Shown in pieces: positions 37,063-47,268 of a DNA stretch of 64,000 bases. The DNA comes from Curtobacterium sp. MCPF17_052 (GTDB lineage: Bacteria > Actinomycetota > Actinomycetes > Actinomycetales > Microbacteriaceae). The translations under genes were made by a program, and so were the position numbers. The notes below the pieces were generated by a model. The model was not told the DNA's origin and made no database searches. It saw nothing but the letters and a program-made list of their open reading frames with translations. The stretch lies in the NCBI RefSeq assembly GCF_003234085.1, contig NZ_QKSD01000017.1, positions 1 through 64,000 of the forward strand, in the 5' to 3' direction. Numbering within the stretch: the stretch's first letter is position 1; the number at the start of each line of letters is the position of its first letter.

Positions 37063-38487
37063 ATGGTCGAAGACGGATGGCAGGTCCCGGGGACGGACCA
37101 ACCGCAGCACGGGTCGAACGGCCCGCAGCAGCAGCCGACGCCGTGGGTCGGTTCCGGCCAGCCTGGAGGCACGCCCGCCCCCGGCACGTCGGCTCCGCGC
37201 ACCGGCGGGCCGGCTCCACTGCCGCCCGCGTCCCGTCCGGTGATCCCGCTGCGGCCGCTCGGTCTGGGCGACGTGCTGGCCGGCGCCTTCACGGTCTTCC
37301 GGCGCAACGCGCGCGTGCTGCTGCTCTGGGCCGTCCTGCTGTCCGGGGTCCTCGGGCTCCTGGCCACTCTCGGGTCGGCGGTCGGTCAGCGGGTCCTGCA
37401 GAGCCGTGTCCTGTCCGCGGTCGACGGCGGCGGTCGGGGGGACGCGGACAGCATCATCGCCGGGACCGTGACCCTGTACGCGGTGCTGGCGATCGGCCTG
37501 CCGTTCCTCAGTTACCTGGCACGCGGGTTCCTCGTCGCCCCGGTCGCGGTCGACACCGGGCAGCGGGTGCTCGGACGCCGCGGGACGTTCCGCGGACTGT
37601 GGTCCCTGCTCGCCGGTCGTCGCGGGTCGGTCATCGGGTGGATCCTGCTGCAGCTCGCCGCCGGGTTCGTGGTCGCCGTCGTCTTCGTCGTCGTCGTGAT
37701 CGCGTTCGTCGCCGCCCTGGCCGCCGGGGACAGCTCAGCGGGCTGGTTCGTGCTGACGGTCTTCCTGATGGTCCTCGGCTTCCTGGTGCTCATCGCCTTC
37801 CTGGTCACCCGCTTCGCCTTCACGGTGCCGACGATCGCACTCGAGGGTCGCAGCGTCTTCTCGGCGGCAGGGCAGTCGTGGCGCCTCACCCGCGGCGCGT
37901 TCTGGCGCACGTTCGGCATCCTGCTGCTCGTGCAGGTCGTGCTCGGCGTCGCTGCGAGCATCGCCAGCATCCCGCTCACCATCGGACTCACCCTGTTCTC
38001 CGGTGTGTTCGACCCGCTCGGACAGACCGCGGCGACCGGTGCGGCACCCTCGGTCGGCGGCGTCGTGGCCCTGGTCGTCGGCAGCCTGCTGGTGATCGCG
38101 GTGCAGTGCGTGACGGACGTGCTGAGCGCCTCCATCGTGACCTTCCTGGCGATCGACCGACGCATCCGCACCGAGGCGCTCGACCAGCGCATCGCCTCCC
38201 ACGTGGACACCGGTCACCCCGCGGACCCGTTCGCACCGCACGCACCGGTGGCGCGGCCGTCCTGGACGCCGGGCGCTCCCTGGTCGCCGCAGCAGCCGTG
38301 GGCGCCGCAACAGCCGTGGCAGCCGCAGCAACAGGGCTGGCCGCAGCAGCAGCCGCAACAGCCCTGGCCGCAGCAACAGCCCTGGCAGTCGCAACAGCCC
38401 TGGCAGCCGCAACAGCCCTGGGCCCCGGAGCGGCCGGATCAGCACGACCAGCACGACCAGCCCGACCAGCAGGACGGCCGCGGGTGA
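37063..38487 (+). CDS. Membrane protein with Gln/Pro/Trp-rich C-terminal repeats
   Basis: 474 residues, divergent from mtrA. A proline-rich soluble start (1-60), six membrane helices between about 95 and 370 (for example VLLLWAVLLSGVLGLLATLG and FVVAVVFVVVVIAFVAALAAG), like the DUF7544-type / GPDPase membrane-domain fold, then a basic linker and a 75-residue tail of QQPWxP repeats (WSPQQPW, APQQPW, QPQQQGW) ending in acidic-His DQHDQHD. ATG at 37063 has GGGGG seven bases upstream. First gene of the MoxR cluster; its stop overlaps the DUF4129 gene as GTGA. Confidence 0.75.
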   Translation: MVEDGWQVPGTDQPQHGSNGPQQQPTPWVGSGQPGGTPAPGTSAPRTGGPAPLPPASRPVIPLRPLGLGDVLAGAFTVFRRNARVLLLWAVLLSGVLGLLATLGSAVGQRVLQSRVLSAVDGGGRGDADSIIAGTVTLYAVLAIGLPFLSYLARGFLVAPVAVDTGQRVLGRRGTFRGLWSLLAGRRGSVIGWILLQLAAGFVVAVVFVVVVIAFVAALAAGDSSAGWFVLTVFLMVLGFLVLIAFLVTRFAFTVPTIALEGRSVFSAAGQSWRLTRGAFWRTFGILLLVQVVLGVAASIASIPLTIGLTLFSGVFDPLGQTAATGAAPSVGGVVALVVGSLLVIAVQCVTDVLSASIVTFLAIDRRIRTEALDQRIASHVDTGHPADPFAPHAPVARPSWTPGAPWSPQQPWAPQQPWQPQQQGWPQQQPQQPWPQQQPWQSQQPWQPQQPWAPERPDQHDQHDQPDQQDGRG

Positions 38488-39125
38488 GCACCCCCGGTCC
38501 CGAGGAGGCACGCCGACTGCTCGAGCGGGAGCTCGCCCACCGTGACTACCAGGGCGCACAGGAGACCTGGTGGGACCGGGCCTCGCGGTCGTTCCTCGAC
38601 TGGCTCGGTTCGCTCGCCCCGGACGGCGTCGGCTCCACCGGCTTCGGGCGCACCCTGCTCGTCATCGCGATCGTCGTGCTCGTCGCCGTGGTCGTCCTGG
38701 TCGTCGTCACCCGGGGTCTCCCCCGCCGCCGTGCGCGTGTCCGTCCGGGTGCCCTCGGCGGTGTCTTCGACGACGACGACCTCCGGTCCGCGCGGGCCGT
38801 GTCCGCAGCCGCGGACGACGCCTTCCGCTCCGGCGACTGGGCGACCGCGGTCCTCGAGGGCTACCGCGCCCTCGCCCGCGGTCTCGGCGAACGGGACCTG
38901 GTCGTCGTGGTGCCCGGAGCGACCGCCCGGGCCATCGCCGACCGCGCCACGGTGCCCTTCCCGCAGCTCGCTGACCTGCTGCGCGGTGCCTCCGACGCGT
39001 TCGACGCCGTCCGCTACCTGGGGGTCGAGGCCGACGAGTCCGCCGCACGTCGCGTGCTCGAGACCGAACGTGCCGTCCGACAGGCCCGGCCCCTCCCCGC
39101 GGACCGGCCGGCGGTCCCGGCATGA
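38484..39125 (+). CDS. DUF4129 domain-containing membrane protein
   Basis: 213 residues. One central membrane helix (about 56-78; LLVIAIVVLVAVVVLVVVT) and a cytosolic C-terminal helical DUF4129 domain (DDAFRSGDWATAVLEGYRALARGLGER). DUF4129 proteins accompany MoxR ATPases and transglutaminase-like proteins; no activity known. GTG at 38484 overlaps the previous stop; its own stop overlaps the next start as ATGA. Confidence 0.87.
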   Translation: MSTPGPEEARRLLERELAHRDYQGAQETWWDRASRSFLDWLGSLAPDGVGSTGFGRTLLVIAIVVLVAVVVLVVVTRGLPRRRARVRPGALGGVFDDDDLRSARAVSAAADDAFRSGDWATAVLEGYRALARGLGERDLVVVVPGATARAIADRATVPFPQLADLLRGASDAFDAVRYLGVEADESAARRVLETERAVRQARPLPADRPAVPA

Positions 39126-40486
39126 GCTCCGCGACGACGTCGGCACGGGTGGGCCCGTCGGGTCGGGACACGACCACGTCCGCCACGGAGTCCGGGGGGC
39201 CGGGTCCCTCGGACCGCGGCGTCCGGATCGTCACCTGGGTCGTGGTCGTCGTCGTCGGCCTCCTGCTCGCTGCCCTGACCGCCGCGGTCGGCCGGGACGG
39301 CCGCCAGCGGGACGTCCCGCTCGACCCGACCTCCACCTCGGCGAGCGGTTCGCGCGCGTTGGTCGAGGTCCTCGGACAGCAGGGCACCACGGTCGACGTG
39401 GTCCACGACGCGGACGCCGTCGAGGTCGGGACGGATGCCACGGTCCTGGTGGACGACTCCGCCGGCGTGCTCGACCGCGGTGTCGCCCGGCGCCTCGCGC
39501 GGACCGTCGGCGACGTGGTCCTCGTGACGGACGACCCCGGGGTCCTCGAGTCGTTCGGCGTCGACGCACGTCCGGCCGGCAGCACCTCGTCGACCCGCGT
39601 GGCGGCGACGACGACCTGCCCGATCCCGGCCGCGCGGGCCGCGGGTTCCGTCACCGTCGTCGGTGCGACCTACGACACGGACGATGCCGACGTGCAGCGC
39701 TGCGCCCCGTCGGGCTCCGGCGCCGACACCCGGTGGGGTCTCCTCCGCGCCGACACGGAGGACGGCCGGGTCACGGTGCTCGGCACGATCGGTACCCTCC
39801 GCAACGACACCGTCACCCGCGCGGGCAACGCCGCCCTCGCACTCGGGCTGCTCGGCAGTGGTGACCGCCTGATCTGGTACGTCCCCACCCCGGACGGCAC
39901 CGATGCCGCGCCGTCCCTCGGCGACCTCGCACCGCCCTGGGTGCCGAGTGCCCTCGCCGTCCTCGGGCTGGTCGCCGTCGCCGCCGCGTCCTGGCGCGGG
40001 CGTCGGCTCGGCCCCCTGGTCGTCGAACGCCTGCCCGTCGTGGTGCGTGCCGCCGAGACCACCGAGGGGCGCGCGCGGCTCTACGCCCGCGTCCGCGACC
40101 GGACCCACGCGCTCGACACCCTCCGGCTCGCGGCACTCCGGCGGATCGGACGGAGCCTCGGACTGCCCCGGTCGGCGCACGTCGACGAGGTCGTCCGGCG
40201 GGCCGCCGCGGTGACGGGACGCACCGCCGCCGAGGTCGGTGCCGTGCTCGTCGGTGGGACCACCGCCGACGACCGGGCCCTCGTCGAGGGAGCAGCTGCC
40301 CTGGACGAACTCGAGCAGGCGGTCCACCGCGCGCGCTCCGGGGACGTGGGACGGGCCTCCCGACCTGCCCCGGACGAGCCGCCGACGCGACCGACCGGCC
40401 CGACCGGGTCGCCCGCCGGACCGACAGGGTCGCCCGCCGGACCGACGACGGCGACCACCCGCACACGACCAGGAGGACGATCGTGA
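39122..40486 (+). CDS. DUF4350 domain-containing membrane protein
   Basis: 454 residues. Short cytosolic N-terminus, membrane helix (about 34-55; IVTWVVVVVVGLLLAALTAAV), the DUF4350 alpha/beta domain (about 80-250; ALVEVLGQQGTTVDVV, VLVDDSAGVL, VVLVTDDPG), a second helix near 283-302, and a long helical cytoplasmic region with a repetitive tail (TGSPAGPTGSPAGP). Linked by four-base overlaps on both sides. Role presumably tied to the MoxR complex. Confidence 0.85.
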   Translation: MSSATTSARVGPSGRDTTTSATESGGPGPSDRGVRIVTWVVVVVVGLLLAALTAAVGRDGRQRDVPLDPTSTSASGSRALVEVLGQQGTTVDVVHDADAVEVGTDATVLVDDSAGVLDRGVARRLARTVGDVVLVTDDPGVLESFGVDARPAGSTSSTRVAATTTCPIPAARAAGSVTVVGATYDTDDADVQRCAPSGSGADTRWGLLRADTEDGRVTVLGTIGTLRNDTVTRAGNAALALGLLGSGDRLIWYVPTPDGTDAAPSLGDLAPPWVPSALAVLGLVAVAAASWRGRRLGPLVVERLPVVVRAAETTEGRARLYARVRDRTHALDTLRLAALRRIGRSLGLPRSAHVDEVVRRAAAVTGRTAAEVGAVLVGGTTADDRALVEGAAALDELEQAVHRARSGDVGRASRPAPDEPPTRPTGPTGSPAGPTGSPAGPTTATTRTRPGGRS

Positions 40487-41490
40487 CCGACCTGCCCACC
40501 ACCACGCCCTCCGGGCGCTCCGCCGGACCGACCCCTGGCACCGATCCGCTCCGCGAGGCGGTCGCCCGCGTCCGCGCCGAGGTCGGCAAGGCCGTCGTCG
40601 GACAGGAGGGCGCCGTCTCCGGCATGATCGTCGGCCTGCTCGCCCAGGGCCACGTGCTGCTCGAGGGCGTCCCGGGGGTCGCGAAGACCCTGCTCGTCCG
40701 GAGCCTGGCCGCCGCGATGTCACTCGACAACAAGCGCATCCAGTTCACACCCGACCTCATGCCCGGGGACGTCACCGGCTCGCTCGTGTACGACGCCTCG
40801 ACGGGCACGTTCCCGTTCCGCGAAGGACCGGTGTTCACCAACGTGCTGCTCGCCGACGAGGTGAACCGGACGCCGCCGAAGACGCAGTCCGCGCTGCTCG
40901 AGGCAATGGAGGAACGGCAGGTCAGCGTCGACGGCGCAGCCCGGATGCTGCCCGACCCGTTCTTCGTCGCGGCGACGATGAACCCCATCGAGTTCGAGGG
41001 CACCTACACGCTCCCCGAGGCGCAGCTCGACCGGTTCCTCATGAAGCTGACGCTCGACCTGCCGCCGCGCGAGGTCGAGTGGCAGGTCCTCCGACGGCAC
41101 GCCGACGGGTTCGTGCCGCGCGACGTGCGCTCGGCGGGGATCGTGCCCGTGGTCGGCGTCGACGAGGTCCGGGCCGCACAGCGCGCTGTCCGGGCGGTCG
41201 GCGCCCGTGACGACGTGCTCGCGTACGTCGTGGACCTGGCCCGTGCCACACGCCAGGCCCCGTCCGTCCGCATCGGCGTCAGCCCCCGCGGGTCCACGGC
41301 CCTGCTCGCCGCGGCGAAGGCGTGGGCCTGGCTGACCGGCTACGACGCCATCACGCCCGACCACGTCCAGGCGATGCTGCTGCCCGTGTGGCGACACCGC
41401 CTCCGGATCGCCGCCGACGCCGAACTCGAGGGCGTCGGCGCGGACGGGGTGCTCCAGCAGGTCCTCGAACAGGTCCGGGTACCGATCTAG
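40483..41490 (+). CDS. MoxR-family AAA+ ATPase
   Basis: 335 residues. Walker A EGVPGVAKTLLVRSLA (about 61-76), MPGDVTGS and the sensor/Walker B stretch VFTNVLLADEVNRTPPKTQ (about 120-138), arginine finger region LPEAQLDRFLMKL, and lid domain. MoxR proteins work as chaperone-like assembly ATPases for vWA or DUF58 partners, and the next gene is DUF58. Starts with the GTGA overlap at 40483. Confidence 0.96.
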   Translation: MTDLPTTTPSGRSAGPTPGTDPLREAVARVRAEVGKAVVGQEGAVSGMIVGLLAQGHVLLEGVPGVAKTLLVRSLAAAMSLDNKRIQFTPDLMPGDVTGSLVYDASTGTFPFREGPVFTNVLLADEVNRTPPKTQSALLEAMEERQVSVDGAARMLPDPFFVAATMNPIEFEGTYTLPEAQLDRFLMKLTLDLPPREVEWQVLRRHADGFVPRDVRSAGIVPVVGVDEVRAAQRAVRAVGARDDVLAYVVDLARATRQAPSVRIGVSPRGSTALLAAAKAWAWLTGYDAITPDHVQAMLLPVWRHRLRIAADAELEGVGADGVLQQVLEQVRVPI

Positions 41491-42830
41491 TGGCGCTCTC
41501 CGGCCGGTTCGTCGCGCTCCTGGCGGTCGCCGTCGTCCCCACGGTGCTGCTCGGCAGTGGGTGGGGTGCGTCGGCGTGGATCGGGTTGCTGGTCGTCGCG
41601 AGTGCCGTCGACCTGCTGCTCGCGGCGGACCTGCGCCAGGTCAGGGTCGAACGCCGGATGCCGCGGCTGGCCCGTCGGGACACCGGAGCCGACGGCACGC
41701 TCGTCCTCGCCAACGACGGCCGACGGGTCCTGCGTGCCCTGGTCCGGGACATGTGGGAGCCCTCCGCAGGCCAGGAGCCGCGACGCGTGCGACTGACGGT
41801 GCCGGCCGGTGAACGACGCACCGCGCGGATGCGCTTCACCCCGTTCCGGCGCGGACGGCGGACCACCACCGGCATCGCGATCCGGGCCTCCGGTCCGCTC
41901 GGCCTCGTCGCCCGGCAACGCGTCGTCCCCGCCCCGGCCGAACTCGTCGTCACCCCGCCGTTCCGGTCACGCCGACACCTGCCGTCCCGGCTCGCCCGGC
42001 TCCGCGAACTCGACGGCGAGACCACGCTGCAGCTCCGCGGACACGGCACCGAGTTCGACTCGCTCCGTGACTACGTGCGCGGCGACGACGTCCGGTCGAT
42101 CGACTGGCGTGCCACCGCCCGCCGCCAGGACCTGGTCGTCCGCACCTGGCGACCCGAGCGCGACCGGCGTGTCGTCGTGGTCGTCGACGCCGGACGCGCC
42201 GGTGCCGGGCGGGTCGACGACGAGCCCCGCCTGGACACCGCGATCGAGACGGCGCTGCTCGTCGGCGCCCTCGCAGCGGCCGCCGGGGACCGGGTCGACC
42301 TCGTCGTGCTCGACGACGCCGTGCGCGGACGGGTGCTCAGCGCGACCCGCTCGGACGTGGTGCAGCGGTTCGGCGAGGCCCTCGCCCTGGCCGAACCCGA
42401 GCTCCGGCCGACCGACTGGGCCGCGGTGCCCGGGATCGTCGACGCCGTGACCACGCAGCGCGCGCTCGTGGTGCTCGCGACCAGCCTCGACTCCGTGGGT
42501 GCCTCCGGTGACCTCCTCACGGTCCTGCCCACGCTCGCGCGTCGGCACGCGGTCGTCGTGACGAGCATCGAGGACCCCGCGGTGGTGCGGATGGCGGTCG
42601 CCGACGGCAGCCGGGGCAGCGTGGCGGGCCTCCTGTCCGGCGCCGGGTCCGCGAACGGGTCTGTGGACGTGTACCGGCGGGCCGCCGCGGAACGGTCGCT
42701 GCTCGACGCCGACGGGGTCGCCGACGTCGCTCGCCGTGCCGGCGCCGAGGTGGTCCGGGGTCTGCCCGAGGAGGTCCCGCCGCGGACGGCCGACGCCTAC
42801 CTGCGCGCGAAGGCGGCCGGGAGGCTCTGA
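41490..42830 (+). CDS. DUF58 domain-containing protein
   Basis: 446 residues. Two N-terminal membrane helices (about 6-40), a beta-rich middle (55-150) and the DUF58 segment (about 180-270; GHGTEFDSLRDYVRGDDVRSIDWRATAR), then a vWA-like fold with VVVVVDAGRAG (the metal site looks degenerate). The probable partner of MoxR. GTG at 41490 shares one base with the moxR stop (TAGTG). Confidence 0.93.
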   Translation: MALSGRFVALLAVAVVPTVLLGSGWGASAWIGLLVVASAVDLLLAADLRQVRVERRMPRLARRDTGADGTLVLANDGRRVLRALVRDMWEPSAGQEPRRVRLTVPAGERRTARMRFTPFRRGRRTTTGIAIRASGPLGLVARQRVVPAPAELVVTPPFRSRRHLPSRLARLRELDGETTLQLRGHGTEFDSLRDYVRGDDVRSIDWRATARRQDLVVRTWRPERDRRVVVVVDAGRAGAGRVDDEPRLDTAIETALLVGALAAAAGDRVDLVVLDDAVRGRVLSATRSDVVQRFGEALALAEPELRPTDWAAVPGIVDAVTTQRALVVLATSLDSVGASGDLLTVLPTLARRHAVVVTSIEDPAVVRMAVADGSRGSVAGLLSGAGSANGSVDVYRRAAAERSLLDADGVADVARRAGAEVVRGLPEEVPPRTADAYLRAKAAGRL

Positions 42831-42841
42831 CCGGCCCGTCC

Positions 42842-42905
42842 GGGACGTTGCGACACCGAGAGGCTGCGCCACCGGGACGCTGCGACACCCCGACGCTGTG
42901 ACACC
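42842..42905. repeat. 16-bp tandem repeat between convergent genes
   Basis: Four units (42842, 42858, 42874, 42890), core GGGACGCTGCGACACC. Follows the DUF58 gene, precedes the end of the SpoIIM-like gene, and could also shape termination. Confidence 0.75.
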
Positions 42906-42922
42906 CGGGTGGTCACGCCGGG

Positions 42923-43918
42923 TCAGCCGGCGACGATCTCGCTGGCTCCCCGGTCGAACTCGTCGACGTCGCCACGCTCCCCCGCCCGGTGTGCTCGACC
43001 GCCGACGCCCCACTGGTAGCCGAGGACCAGTGCGAGCGCCACCGTGCCGATGCCGATCTTCACCGGCCACGGCCAGTCCTGCCGGGTGACGGTCCCCTCG
43101 ACGATGCCGGACATGAGCAGGGTGAGCACGAGACCGATCGCGACCGTGATGAGCGCTCGACCGTCCTCGGCCAGCGCCTGCGCCCGGGTCCGGTGCCCCG
43201 GGGCGATCCACGACCACGCGATCATCAGCCCGGCCCCACCCGCCAGGAAGATCGAGTACAGCTCGAGCTGCCCGTGCGGGGCGATGTAGAGGAAGAAGTC
43301 CCCGAGCCGACCCTGCGAGTGCATGATCGACGCCGAGACACCGAGGCTCATCGCGTTCTGCACGATCGAGTACGGCACGAAGAGCCCGGTGATGCCGAAC
43401 GCCACCATGCTCGCGGCGATGTAGGCGTTGTTCGTCCACACCTGCGCGGTGAACGCTCCGAGCCCGTGGTCGGAGTAGTAGTCGACGAAGTCCTGGGTGG
43501 CGTACTGCCGGAGTGCCGAGTCCGTCCCGAACGTGTCGACCGCGCCCGGCGTCGACGCGATCCACACGGCCGTGACGGCGGCGATGACGACCGTGGCGAC
43601 CGCGACCCAGATCGTCACCCACCGGATCCGGTACAGCGCGGCGGGCAGCTGGAGGGCGAAGAACCGGACGACGGCGGTGACGGGGTCGACCGGCGTCCCC
43701 GTGAACCGGAGGCGGGCTCGGTGGAGGGTCAACGAGAGCCGGTCACCGGTCGCGGAGCGCGGTGCCACCTGCCGGATGCGGGCGAGGTCGGTCGCGGCCG
43801 CTCGGTAGTCGGTGAGCATGCGATCGACGTCGTCACCCGAGGTGGGGCGTCGTCGGGCGAGCCGGTCGAGCTCGTCCCACCGAGCGCGATGCACCTCCGA
43901 GTAGGCGTCCAGGTCCAT
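42923..43918 (-). CDS. SpoIIM-family membrane protein
   Basis: 331 residues. Soluble N-terminal helical region (1-100; MDLDAYSEVHRARWDELDRL), then about six membrane helices (105-320) with the family's NNAYIAASMVAFGITG and APHGQLELYSIFLAGGAGLMI segments. Named after Bacillus stage II sporulation protein M, although these bacteria do not form endospores. In actinobacteria the gene accompanies MoxR/DUF58/RDD. ATG at 43918 with GGGGGAG just upstream. Divergent from the RDD gene. Confidence 0.9.
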   Translation of the reverse strand: MDLDAYSEVHRARWDELDRLARRRPTSGDDVDRMLTDYRAAATDLARIRQVAPRSATGDRLSLTLHRARLRFTGTPVDPVTAVVRFFALQLPAALYRIRWVTIWVAVATVVIAAVTAVWIASTPGAVDTFGTDSALRQYATQDFVDYYSDHGLGAFTAQVWTNNAYIAASMVAFGITGLFVPYSIVQNAMSLGVSASIMHSQGRLGDFFLYIAPHGQLELYSIFLAGGAGLMIAWSWIAPGHRTRAQALAEDGRALITVAIGLVLTLLMSGIVEGTVTRQDWPWPVKIGIGTVALALVLGYQWGVGGRAHRAGERGDVDEFDRGASEIVAG

Positions 43919-43995
43919 GCGCTCCCCCTCGTGCTGGTCGGAGCCACGCTCCGGGTCCACGACCGCTCGTGGTCCTGTTCCGACAGAATGATCCC

Positions 43996-44865
43996 ATGTC
44001 GAAGCGCGCCACGCCCCGGGACCTCGCGGACCGCCGGTTCGTCCGCGCCCTGGACGACACCGACGACGCGCTCGTCGTCGGTGAGGCGGTCGTGCTCGAC
44101 GTCGTGCCGGCGAGCATCGTCCTGCGAGGAGCCGCCGCACTGCTCGACGCGCTGTGCCTCGTGGTGCTCCTCGTGATGCTCCTCATCGGCATGTCCCGGG
44201 TCTGGCCGACCGGGGTCGACAGCGGCTGGTCCGCCGCGGCGCAGATCGTCGTGGTGGTCGTCGTCTTCGTGCTCGTCCCGGCGGCCGTCGAGACCGTCAC
44301 CCGAGGCCGGAGCGTCGGTCGGTACGCCCTCGGGACCCGGGTGGTCCGGGTCGACGGCGGCGCGGTGTCGTTCCGGCACGCGTTCACCCGGGCCCTCGTC
44401 GGACTGCTGGAACTCTGGCTCACGGTGGGCTCCCTGGCCCTGGTCGTCGCACTGTTCGGCTCCCGCCCTCGACGCCTGGGCGACCTGCTCGCGGGTACCG
44501 TCGTGCAGCACGAGCGACTGCGCCGGACGGTCGACCCGGTCGTGACGCTGCCGCCGTCACTCGTCGGGTGGGCCGGCGTCGCGGACGTGCGTCGGCTGCC
44601 GCAACGGCTCGAGAACCGCATCGCAGCGTTCTTCCGGGGCGCGGCCTCGGTGCAGCCCGGACTCCGCGCCGAGGTGGCGCGTTCCCTGGCGGCCGAGGTC
44701 GCCGAGTACGCGCAGCCGGTGCCGCCGGTCCCGGCCGAGGAGTTCCTGGCCGGGGTGGTCGCGCTGCGCCGAGCGCGTGACCTACGGGCGTTCACCGGCC
44801 GGGCGCGCACCCTCGAGCGGGCGAGCACGCTCGCGGGGGCGCGTCCGCCGGGCTTCCCGCGCTGA
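43996..44865 (+). CDS. RDD-family membrane protein
   Basis: 289 residues. Three or four helices (about 44-68, 82-104, 128-150) with the RDD pattern: Arg near the N-terminal helix (IVLRGAAALLDALCLV), then GRSVGRYALGTRVVRV and FGSRPRRLGDLLAGTVVQ. Soluble helical C-terminus (about 170-289). RDD proteins may act as ion transporters; here probably part of the MoxR/SpoIIM group. ATG at 43996; CAGAAT six bases upstream suggests leaderless expression. Confidence 0.88.
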   Translation: MSKRATPRDLADRRFVRALDDTDDALVVGEAVVLDVVPASIVLRGAAALLDALCLVVLLVMLLIGMSRVWPTGVDSGWSAAAQIVVVVVVFVLVPAAVETVTRGRSVGRYALGTRVVRVDGGAVSFRHAFTRALVGLLELWLTVGSLALVVALFGSRPRRLGDLLAGTVVQHERLRRTVDPVVTLPPSLVGWAGVADVRRLPQRLENRIAAFFRGAASVQPGLRAEVARSLAAEVAEYAQPVPPVPAEEFLAGVVALRRARDLRAFTGRARTLERASTLAGARPPGFPR

Positions 44866-44898
44866 GGACCCCGACGGACGCTGCCCCGGCACCAGGGC

Positions 44899-46392
<1,494 letters not shown>

Positions 46393-46440
46393 GCCGCTCA
46401 GTCTCCCACGCACCGCCGACCAGGACGGTGTCGCGTGACG

Positions 46441-46460
46441 CCCGTGGACAGACCCACGGG
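46441..46460 (-). terminator. Weak hairpin downstream of the DUF3499 gene
   Basis: CCCGTGG, six bases, CCACGGG. 41 bp after the DUF3499 stop and 49 bp before ahcY. A second imperfect hairpin built on a GCCTCCCGTC stretch lies at about 46474-46500. Either could terminate. Confidence 0.35.
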
Positions 46461-46500
46461 GACGGCTGACGGTGCAGGAGGGAGCGAGGCGTGCCTCCCG

Positions 46501-46728
46501 TCAGGACGGGTGACGCTCCGGGGTCCGGGGCGGCGGGTCACGCCGGATCACGCGCCATCCCTGCGGGACCCGCAGGGTCGCGGCGTGCCGTGCGCAGAGG
46601 TCGTACCCGTGCGGTTCGACGCGTCCGGAGAGCGGCCCGACGACGACCATCGAGTCGGCGTAGTCGTACGTCAGGGTCGCCGAGGCGCCCGCGCCACAGG
46701 CGACCTTGCTGCAGATCCGTACGTCCAT
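46501..46728 (-). CDS. DUF3499-family zinc-ribbon-like protein
   Basis: 75 residues. Four potential metal ligands: Cys6, Cys11, Cys45 and His48 (ICSKVACGA, DLCARHA), the pattern of DUF3499. Function unknown; ortholog of M. tuberculosis Rv3258c by context, beside ahcY, an Rv3259-like gene and whiB2. ATG at 46728; TAGGGT lies ten bases upstream, so the leader would be only about three bases. Confidence 0.85.
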   Translation of the reverse strand: MDVRICSKVACGAGASATLTYDYADSMVVVGPLSGRVEPHGYDLCARHAATLRVPQGWRVIRRDPPPRTPERHPS

Positions 46729-46784
46729 ACCGGAGTCGACCCTACCGGCCGCGCCCCGGGGAGCCCGCGCGGGGTCCTGCCGCG

Positions 46785-46790
46785 TACGAT
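46785..46790 (+). promoter_or_regulatory. -10 hexamer for leaderless Rv3259-like gene
   Basis: TACGAT, six bases, ATG at 46797. Confidence 0.55.
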
Positions 46791-46796
46791 GGCGGG

Positions 46797-47237
46797 ATGC
46801 GCCGCAAGCCCAGGATCGTCACCCCGGTCGACCGTGCACGCGGTCGTTCCCGCCACGGTCGGGGCCACCGGTCGAGCGTGACCGGGCCGGAACTGGCCCC
46901 GGTGATCACCCGGGCCGAGGCCTTCGACCGCGTCGTCGGCGACACCGCGCACTACCTGGTCGGACTGTGGCCGGAGGAACTGACGGGCGTGGTGTTCCAG
47001 GTCGCGGACATGCCGACCGACACCGGCCTGCCCGACGAACTCCCCCGGTGGCGCATCGACCGGGACGCCCGCCGCGTGACCGTCTTCCGGATCCCGGTCG
47101 AGCGGGTCACGCACAGCCCCGAGAAGGACGACGTGGACCGGCGGATCGTCGTCGAGACCGCGGTGTTCCGCGCCGTCGCGGAGCTCATCGACAAGGACCC
47201 CTGGGACCTGGCACCGGACCGCTACCGTCACTGGTGA
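46797..47237 (+). CDS. Rv3259-like protein, metallopeptidase-family fold without HExxH
   Basis: 146 residues. Basic N-terminus (RKPRIVTPVDRARGRSRHGRG), then the conserved core: AFDRVVGDTAHYLVG, VVFQVADMPTDT, VTVFRIPVERV and the helical end VVETAVFRAVAELIDKDPWDLAPDRY. The shape follows the family annotated as metallopeptidase (zincin-like, neighbour of DUF3499), but the segment where HExxH should stand reads ETAVFRAVAE, with no histidine, so it is probably not a zinc peptidase. Leaderless start. Confidence 0.75.
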   Translation: MRRKPRIVTPVDRARGRSRHGRGHRSSVTGPELAPVITRAEAFDRVVGDTAHYLVGLWPEELTGVVFQVADMPTDTGLPDELPRWRIDRDARRVTVFRIPVERVTHSPEKDDVDRRIVVETAVFRAVAELIDKDPWDLAPDRYRHW

Positions 47238-47268
47238 CGGGCCGGTCGGTGCCCGACGGCCTCGCTCG

